The position numbers and the translations under genes are program-made. This document shows positions 56,411 to 64,000 of a stretch of 64,000 nt of DNA, piece after piece. Under the pieces are notes generated by a model, which saw only the letters and a list, made by a program, of their open reading frames with translations, was not told where the DNA came from and did no database searches. The first letter of the stretch is position 1. Every line of letters starts with the position of its first letter. Origin of the DNA: Lagopus muta (lineage: Eukaryota; Chordata; Aves; Galliformes; Phasianidae); the NCBI RefSeq assembly GCF_023343835.1, contig NC_064437.1:53146972-53210971 (forward strand), written 5' to 3'.

Positions 56411-58089
56411 GACACACACACACATATAATCTGAAAACAATTCAGCTCCTCGGTTCTCAATGGCGAGCACTCTGCTTTAATAGAGTGCAAGTTCCGTGGA
56501 GGTTTCTAATCCTTTCTGCCAAACAGAAGAGACACAGTCAGGTAGCACACCTTATTCAGAAGTTAAAATAACATGTTACTTGCTCTCAGAGAAAATCAAA
56601 ACAACTCAAGATCAAAAACGGATTCCGCCAACCTGAACGGGATAGACTTTCTACTCAGATAACTCTTGATCTAAGTGTGTAACAAGTAACCTGCTTTAAT
56701 CCCTCAAAGCGATGGTGTTACAGATAAGTACTGTAGTAGCAGAGGAGGTGTCTTAAGTTTCAGAAATACACAAAAGCATTGGTTGGAAGGAAAAACAAAA
56801 CAAAGAGCTGTCCACATGATTGTGTCTTTAGCTGGAAAGGTGTATTTGAGGGCACTGCAAAGAAGAATAAAACCCCTTGAAGACAGGAAAAGAAGAAAGA
56901 AAAAAAGAAGAAAAGACAGGCAGGTATTGAAATGGAATTTCTTCCGAGCTGGATTTCATTGACTTGCGCTGTTGAAGCATAAGCTTTACAGGTGTCAGCC
57001 CTCATTTTCAGTTTACAAATCCTGCAAGCTATGATGCTGGAATGATCTGCTGCTTCAGCACGGAACCACACTCTATTTTCTTGAGGTGCAGGGAGGTCAT
57101 GAGCCATGAAAGGACCGGAATCTTTGTAAGATTTGTGAAGGCTGTGTTATTTATTGACTTATCCTGCACTGGGCACCTGCACTGACTTCATTATTAGAGT
57201 ATGACCATTGTATGGAAATAATCACGTTACACGTACCACTTTAGAAATGCTCCCAAAACTTCTTTGCTTCTTGCTCTTGCAGACAGCTACCTATGCACTT
57301 TGTTCAGCTCTGCTGAGAAGACAAGGGCCATCTCAGCCTTCCATGCGCAGCACTGACAGCTCCACAGCAGTCACATCTGCTGAAACCACATCTGAGCAGT
57401 GTATGTGCTTGTAGGTCTCTTGCAGAGAAAGAAAGTAACAGACCACAGTGTTTGGGCTAAATTATTGTTGTAAGGCAACTATCCACACTACAAAACAATA
57501 TTACTTTTAAGAGCAACGTATCATTGGTTTCTTTGTAACATTTTTTGTGACACCTATTTGGATGCTATTTGACCTTCTGTATGATCACTGCTTGTAAACA
57601 TATTTCATCTTAGCCAAATCTTTCAGTTACTTATATCTTAGGACACAATCTGGAGAGCGCTAAGTCAGACCCTACTTCTGTGGATGTACTTCTCAGTATT
57701 TTGGATCTGCCATTGCCACATGCTACACTGCACGTGGCACTTTGAACAGTCCCCTTCCAACGTGCACCTTGGTGAAGGACTCGGGCACAAACAAGGCTCC
57801 TGTACACTGGGATAAGGGTGTCATAATGTGCAAGGAGATGTCAGACGTGGCAGATGAAGCACTTGCATATTAACAGAGCCTAAAACAAGTAGGGGCCTCT
57901 CTGACTGATCTGATATACCAAGTTAGGAGTCGCTAGATCAATTCCTGGCTTAAAGATTCAGTTGCTGTAGGCTAGTCAGTCTTGCTCAAGGGGGAAAAAA
58001 GTCTGATATTGTTTAAAATAGCTTCCCAACAAAAATATATTTATAAATTTGTTTCCCATCACTTTCTGTTAAGTGATCTTATCACTCTG
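56411..58089. other. Gene-free AT-rich interval
   Basis: AT-rich unique sequence with a short (CA)n run near 56412-56424 and an A/G-rich stretch near 56880-56925. No gene or repeat family is recognised. Confidence 0.5.
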
Positions 58090-59230
58090 TCTGCTAAACT
58101 GAAGATCCTGGTAACACCAGATTTTATTTCCTGTTTCAGTGCCCACAAGGTATGATCCCCTCACACCTTACCCTCTTTAGAAAGCTAAACAGACTGAGCA
58201 CTTTGGTTCTCACTATAGAACATGTTTGACAGCCCTGCAATCCTTCTTACTGCTCTTCTTAGAAAATCCACTAGTTTTTCAACATCCTTTTTGAAATGTT
58301 GGCTGGACAAATGATTTCCAAAGCCGTCACAACAGAGTCAAAACCAGAAGTGAAACAACCTCCTGGCTCTTGTTTGTTTCCCAGCCCTTTGCTCACAGCA
58401 CTGCAGAAGGAGCTCACGTTTAGATGATTATTCATCTTAATGAAGTCTTTACGGAATTGCAGCTTTGCAGGATAGAGTTACATCCTTTCAGTGTGACCTA
58501 CATTCTTTGTTCCTGGATGTGAGACTTCACATTTGACTTGATTGAAATACATATGAGTTGATTATGCCTAAACATAACATAAGGTTACACAGCCATAAGC
58601 ACCAGTGGCCTCTTCCCCGAGGCTTTATGCCTTCTAAAAACTTTGCTAATAATGACTTCAGATTTTTTTTCAGGTCACTAATAAAAACATCCAAAAATGG
58701 AGGATCCATATGCTGTCTCTGTGGAATCCTACCAGAGAAAGACCAACTTGATAATAAACTTCTCTTTATAATAACAATTTACGACAGAGGAGTCAGTCAG
58801 CTTGTAATAAATTTAATGTTTCAGACTGCCAAAGTCTATTACAAAAGAGCTAATTACAGTTACATGTTTAAGATTAATGTCATCAAAGAGACACAGAATT
58901 CACATCAATTCTCCATAATCTTTTGTTAAGTAACGTTTGTTATATCGCCTCCCTTTCGAGTGGCCGCTTCAGTCCTGTACCAGATGTGCTGTTATTTTAC
59001 CTGAACTTAATCTGAGGTGCTGAAATTTTTAATTGCTCTGGCCATCTGATTCACTCATTATAAATGTTGATAAAATATTTGCTGTCTTCTGATCCTTTAG
59101 AATCTCCTTGACTTCCAGGGTGCATTGAAACTCAGTGTAAGTGGACCAGACAGCTCCTCAGCTGGCAGTTTTGAACCTTTCAAATACAAGGCCTCCAGAG
59201 CTGATTTAGATAAATGAATATTTGAGTGCT
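58090..59230 (-). mobile_element. Ancient CR1-clade LINE fossil with reverse-transcriptase remnants
   Basis: About 1.1 kb is alignable by eye to the reverse complement of the CR1/L3-type consensus common to reptiles and mammals. The order is preserved: the palm start (around the GPDxIHPRVLKELA motif, ~59,170-59,230), the GVPQGSxLGPLLF region (~58,670-58,740), then the downstream part with GACCTACATTCTTTGTTCCT (~58,495) and AAAGCTAAACAGACTGAGC (~58,182). It is heavily diverged, with small gaps and stops in the coding part, so it predates the 3'-tail CR1 copies elsewhere in the window. No intact product is possible. Confidence 0.75.
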
Positions 59231-60059
59231 TGAGATTAAACAGATGAGATGACCTTCTGGAACAGGATGCAAGTAAGTCTAAAAGGCCTGTCTGCTATGG
59301 TAACCTCATTAAATGCTGAAATTTATTTTCCAATTCTACAGTGCAAAAGGACCTGCAATTTGAGGTTGGTAAATGATGTCTATACAAAGAATTCTAGGTA
59401 GATGATTTACTTTTCATAATTCATATATTTTTTAATTCTGAGGCAGAAGTTTCCTTAAGCATTTCAGGCTTCTGTAGAGTGGAAAATACTGTAAGAAAGA
59501 ATAAAACAACACTGTACTCATATTTTCCTGCTCCACTGTCTGTGGAGGGCTACTTTGCCATTTTGGACCAGGATCCTCCTGTGCTGTCAGTACTCCAGGC
59601 TCCTGTGGATGGCAACAATGACTCAGTTATTATGAACCGTTCTTTGCAGCAATGCACATACATGTACGAAGCGTGAGCACTTTTTCACCCCCTGCTCCAT
59701 GGAATAGATGGTACCAAATGGTCTGAGTGACCAGCCAGCCTTAAATCCTCTGCAGCAGGGGCCTTTCTTTCATAAGGAAGACCCTTTATTTTAAGTGGCT
59801 CAGGGAACCTAGGAGTCCAGAACTGCAGTGTAACACCAAACGACCCCTGCTGTCATCTGGTGGGTGACAAGAACTCCTGACTCTGCTCAAGGGTAATTAA
59901 TGAGCAGTAACCACCCTGCTGTTCACCTTCCTTTGCAGGAGTGCTGCGCCCAGCCAGGTGGTGGAGCAGATGCTCCGGTTACTCACGATCACCATTCTGG
60001 CCGTTAATTATTCACGTTATTAACGAATGCGTCGATAAGGTGATGTTATTAATCTCAGC
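59231..60059. other. Interval before the FBXW4 promoter
   Basis: AT-rich unique sequence that turns into homeodomain-core-rich DNA (TTAATTA, GTTATTAACG, TTATTAATC) at ~60,003-60,052, directly upstream of the CpG island. No gene is seen. Confidence 0.5.
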
Positions 60060-60259
60060 TACAAAGAATAATAACCCACGCACGGGCCGGGGGGGCTGTT
60101 TCGTGGCGGATCGAGGTGGGGGTATCCCCGGTGCTTCCCGTTAATGAATTAATTTCCTAATTGTCCCCCCCCCGCCCGCCGCCGCCTCCTCCCCCGGAGG
60201 GGGGCAGTGACAGGCAGCGGCTCCTGCCCCATGTGACTGGGGAGCGGCTGCCCCCGTCC

Positions 60260-60499
60260 ATGGCTTGGCCTCCCCCGGGCAGCAGCAGCTCCGGCTCCCG
60301 GGGAGGAGGGGCAGGAGCTGCTGCTCCATGGGGAGGAAGAGCAGCCCCCGATCCCCCCGGGCGGAGGGGGGATCCCGGGCCGCCTCCCCCCCCTCCTCCT
60401 CTTCCTCCTCCCCCCCCTCCTCCCCGCTCTGGGCCTTACCCGAGGAGCTGCTGCTCCTCATCTGCTCCTACCTGGACGTGCAGGCCTTGGGCCGCCTGA
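60260..60499 (+). other. Upstream open frame overlapping the FBXW4 start
   Basis: An ATG at 60260 (context TCCATGG) opens a frame of 79 codons, rich in proline and serine, that ends with TGA at 60497-60499. It lies in a different frame and overlaps the FBXW4 start at 60328. If transcription begins upstream of 60260 it could reduce FBXW4 translation. Whether it is in the mRNA is unknown. Confidence 0.4.
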
Positions 60500-60605
60500 G
60501 CCAGGTCTGCCGCCGCCTGCGCTTCCTCAGTAGCCGCGATCTCCTCTGGAAGCGCATAGCCCGCGGGTGCCTCAATTCCGGCTTCACCCAGCTCGGCACC
60601 GACCT
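60328..60605 (+). CDS. FBXW4: F-box/WD repeat protein 4, first coding exon (partial gene)
   Basis: Substrate receptor of an SCF-type (SKP1-CUL1-F-box) ubiquitin ligase; the gene is dactylin in mouse, tied to the dactylaplasia limb phenotype through the FGF8 regulatory region (established knowledge). The exon codes 92 residues plus two bases. A low-complexity Ser/Pro-rich N-terminus (~1-33) is followed by the F-box (~35-80: LWALPEELLLLICSYLD, LGRLSQVCRRLR, DLLWKRIA) and NSGFTQLGTDL, which continues into the WD-repeat part. Donor CT|GTAAGC at 60606. The ATG at 60328 is the in-frame start nearest the F-box; its context is weak at -3 (T) but has G at +4. Human exon 1 has the same F-box text with an unrelated acidic N-terminus. 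The WD-repeat exons lie beyond the window. Confidence 0.95.
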
Positions 60606-63600
60606 GTAAGCTCGGCCTCCGCGGCGGAAGGGCGGGGGGGAGGCGGCCGCGGCGGCTAGGAAAGGCCGGGGATGCCGCGGCCTAGCTGGTTGCTAAGGGG
60701 CGTGCTGCGCTCCTGGCGTAGTCGCTAAGGGGGGCTCCCCGCTGCCGTAAGGGGGCGGAGGGAAGAGGGGCGCTATTCTCGAAGCGCGGCTGCGCCGTCG
60801 CTGCTCCGAGAGGGGTGGCGAGCGCGGGGGAAGCGGCGGGGCCGCCCTGCCAGGGGAGGGACTGCGAGCGGCGGCGGGCTCTGGGCCTGGATGCGCCGGC
60901 AGGGCTGCCGTGTGGGGGGCAGCGCTTCCTGCTGCCGCGAGAGCGTGGCGAGGGCTCGCTAAGCACCAGGTCCGGCAGGAGCGGCCCGCAGATACTGGAG
61001 CTCAAGGGCCTCTCCAGATGAGCTCGGCTCCCCGGAGGTCCCCCTGCACAAAGCAGTGTCTGAGCTCGAAAGAGCTCTGAGCCGGGGGAGGTGGGCTCTC
61101 CCTCACAGCTCCTGAGCCGCACTGCCTTGCCTGTGGCTGCTGAGGTCTCAAAGACCTTGGAAAAGTAGCTGAGAGGGAGCAGAATCTGAACTGGCAGCTG
61201 AGGAAAGGCCTGGAGAATGAGCCTAGATGTGCTATTAGAAGCGCAAGGCTTGGTAGCTTTGCTGTGTGTGACACCAGCATCTTTCTGGAGGTGCTTTTGG
61301 GCTTTGGGCCTTGATGGCACTTGGTAAGAACCCACAGGTTGTGTTTCCTCTCTCCCTTTGCTGGCGTGCAGAATGCCACTCGGAGGCATCCGCACCTCGT
61401 GGGCTTCCCTTGCTACCTCAGGGATCCCAAAGGGGAGTCCATGTGCTTAAGGATCTATGAATCGCTTCCTGTGTTTCCCTATAGCTGCCAGCCTGAGGTC
61501 CAGAACTTTGTTGATATTTATCGTAAAGGATGTCTGAGACCTGTTTCAATGTCTCATAGTGCTATCTTGTCAGTAACACAGGCAGAGAGAAGCAGCTGTG
61601 GCCCTTGCTCTTTGGAGCAGGACTTCAGTGGTGCTGAAAATCTCTGTTGGGTTTTCAGGCCAGGATTTTAACCCGTTCAGTTTTTGTAGATTTAGGCCTG
61701 CAGCCAAGGGACGCTGCAGCCAAAGACCGGACTTGGAAAGTTAACCACAGTTCCCTAGGAGGTAAGCAGGAGTAAGTGCTGCAGAATGGCTGTGCGTAGG
61801 ACTCCATCCACCATGATATATGATTTTGTCTCCTGAGGAAATGAAGTTCTGTATTTTTCATTAAGAATAAGGTGATACTATGCTGCTTCGGTTGCTGGAG
61901 GGATCAGGTGTACAGCAGAGCAGGTGCAGCACATGTAAGGACCACCACTTCCCCCTGCAGAGGAATGTGGGTCTATAAACAGCTACAGAAGAAGTCTGTT
62001 AGGTCAGAGGGTTTAAGTGAAGGGAAGGGTACTTATGTGTCATGAGCTCCCAGGGATTTCAGTGCCGTTAGACTCACTGTGGGAACACAGAGTTGCTTTG
62101 GTTAGTTTTTTGTTTTGTTTTGTTAGTTATTCTAGGGTGTGCTTTTGTGCTGAGCCCTACTTGCAAATTGTCTTTAAACTCTAGTACGGAGCACTGCTTT
62201 TAGCATTGGTTGGTGCTGCCTTGGTCCAAGGGAGTTCAATCACCAGCAATGCTCTGTGGAACTACAGTCTGGTCACGAAGGATCTGAGAGATATCCCAGA
62301 GAATGAATCCTGTTGTTACTTTTAACTTCATGAAAGACTCATGCAATCTTCAGTTCTTTGAAGTAGACAGTGTGCCAGTTCTTTTGGGCAATACCTGAAA
62401 GCCAAACGCTTGTATTCCCTGTGTGGACATCCAGCATCTGGGGGCAGTTTCAAGAGTCTTGCTCCAGTGAGTTTGACAGTTCTGGCAACAGATAAAAGAC
62501 AAGAGCATACTTTGGTGTGTGGAGGGGTCTGGGTATGTGTACAGCTCCAAAAGAATCACAATGAATGCACATGTTGGGTTGTGGTACAGTTATGAAGTTT
62601 GTGCTTGATGAAGAGTTTAATAGCCTGTGTGGCAGCTTGAGGGTTTTAAATAGCCATGTCTCTTTTACATTGCCTGTGCCTCACACGTGTCACGTGTCTC
62701 CAAGATCAAGAGCAATCTCCAGTGTTGCTCTTATTGCAGTTGAAGGGTGAAGATTTGAGGAGAAAGCTTATACTTTATTTGACCAGGCAATACAAGCTGG
62801 GGAGGAGAGTTAGGTAAGCTTCTAGGCACATTGCCTCTCTTCCTGATGGTAATTCTGGGTAAGAAACTGGTAGGTTGCTCACTGGAGATTAAATTTGAGC
62901 TGAGCAGGTGTTAAAGCTAGAACATCATTAGTAAATAGAATGATGGTGAAGATGGTGGTAGTTGGACCTTCTTGACGACTGTGCTTTCTTAATCATATGG
63001 AGTCAACCTCGAGTATGTCATGCTTGGCTTGCTTGAGGGCTGGGGCTTCTGTTGCACGTTCTGGATAGCATTGCATGAGGTGAACACTGTTTTTTACTTT
63101 CAGGATGTATTTGTGCAATTCTGTCTGCAATTGAGAAAGCAAAGGCTGGAACCGTTTGTGGTAAATGTACTTAATGAAATAACGTGCATGGTTCTAACAT
63201 TAGATCTTAGACTGATGGTCCCTGAGAGGCTGGCATAAGTTAAAAACTAGTCTAGGGAGTTCTTACTGCTTAAAACAAAAAAACATCTCAGAACTAGTTT
63301 GATCATTTCTGCTGTTAAATGGCTTTTGATAAGCCATCTGTTAATGCTTTGTAAATAGAGATAAATTTGAGCTTAGAGTGTAAGATAGCTGTGAAACTTA
63401 TCCCCCCCTCCTCCACTTTCCCATTTTTTAAAGGCTGATTAGCTTGAAAATGACACCGTTTCTTTAAAATGTTGTTTCTGTTAGGTATATCTTCAGGTAA
63501 TTGTAACAAGAAGATCTGAGGGAACAGGCTTTAGCTTGTATGTGGAACAAATGTTCACTCAGTGAGCTTGCTTATACGAATTTTTCATGCCCAATTAGAG

Positions 63601-64000
63601 AAGAGAGAATATTGATTAGAAACTGGTTGCAAAACCCTAGCTGTAGAGCAGCAAGGGAAAGAAAAAATGTAGTACCTAAAACAATTTGACTTAACTTTTA
63701 AAATTACCCTCTTGCCATCTTGGCTATCCACTTCTGCCAGCTATTTTTATCTCGGCACATGTACTCAGGCTTAAACAGTGTTCAGTTGATTGGCTAATGT
63801 TGTCAAAAGAAGATATGAACTTAATCCTAGGCATGAGTTGTTATGTTGAAAAGCATTTTCACATCATTGACAAGCCTCTCCTATTTGCCCTTTCTGATGG
63901 ATTCAGCTAATGAGGAGCTGTGTGTGCAGTGAAGTATTTAGGTGTTGTTTCAATCATGCGCATACAAAGAACGAAGTTTGCCTCGTGCCACGTTTCCATC
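60606..64000 (+). other. FBXW4: FBXW4 intron 1, proximal part
   Basis: The first ~470 bases are CpG island and the rest is AT-rich unique sequence. I searched for the second-exon motif (NWRLGRCREGILLKW) and did not find it, so intron 1 exceeds 3.4 kb. No repeat or RNA gene is recognised. Confidence 0.75.

Larger units (their letters stand above)
60060..61080 (+). promoter_or_regulatory. FBXW4: FBXW4 CpG-island promoter
   Basis: GC- and CpG-rich sequence surrounds exon 1 and reaches ~500 bases into intron 1, with C-runs at ~60,164 and repeated CCT stretches inside exon 1. No TATA box is evident. The start site is not determinable from sequence. Confidence 0.7.

Noticed and set aside
61300-64000. 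A second FBXW4 exon
   Set aside because: No stretch matching the conserved residues after the F-box (NWRLGRC, ILLKW) follows an acceptor in this part, so it lies beyond the window.

Overview
The window is vertebrate nuclear DNA, almost certainly chicken or a close galliform bird. It has multi-exon genes with GT-AG introns, CpG-island promoters and many CR1 LINE tails, the typical avian repeat. The spliced FGF8 product matches the chicken protein as I remember it, including the avian N-terminus (starting MDPCSSLF) and C-terminus (ending SSARVRP). The block OGA - NPM3 - FGF8 - FBXW4, all on the + strand, is the conserved synteny of human 10q24 (where the same genes all lie on one strand) and of chicken chromosome 6.

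Layout: (1) 1-300: possible tail of an upstream gene, KCNIP2 by synteny only. (2) About 290-23,405: OGA (MGEA5), the O-GlcNAcase. It has a CpG-island promoter with nine NRF1-type motifs, 16 coding exons that join without a frame break into 911 codons, and a ~2.1 kb 3' UTR. Its introns hold two CR1 tails and one possible LTR fossil. (3) 24.8-28.2 kb: NPM3, five coding exons (146 codons), a CpG island with four CACGTG E-boxes, and a 3' UTR that is itself spliced. (4) 28.2-33 kb: intergenic, with G-runs, a (GT)19 microsatellite and a homeodomain/GATA-rich block just upstream of FGF8. (5) 33-41.45 kb: FGF8, five coding exons (214 codons), with the alternative acceptor that separates FGF8a from FGF8b and two candidate intronic enhancers. 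(6) 41.5-60 kb: a gene-free interval of ~18.5 kb with CR1 tails, an ancient CR1 reverse-transcriptase fossil and several candidate regulatory blocks. In mammals the FGF8-FBXW4 interval carries long-range FGF8 enhancers. (7) 60.1-64 kb: CpG island, first exon (F-box) and the start of intron 1 of FBXW4, which runs off the window.

The genes do not form an operon or pathway. OGA is a nucleocytoplasmic glycosidase, NPM3 a nucleolar histone chaperone, FGF8 a secreted morphogen and FBXW4 a ubiquitin-ligase receptor. Their order is probably held together by FGF8 regulatory DNA spread through neighbouring intervals. I see no undescribed gene system, no CRISPR array and no credible minus-strand gene. 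The points most worth checking are regulatory and splicing features: a GC-AG intron and an intron-10 read-through isoform in OGA, a dense NRF1 array, an inverted TCF/LEF pair, POU-octamer blocks around FGF8, and an overlapping upstream reading frame at FBXW4.
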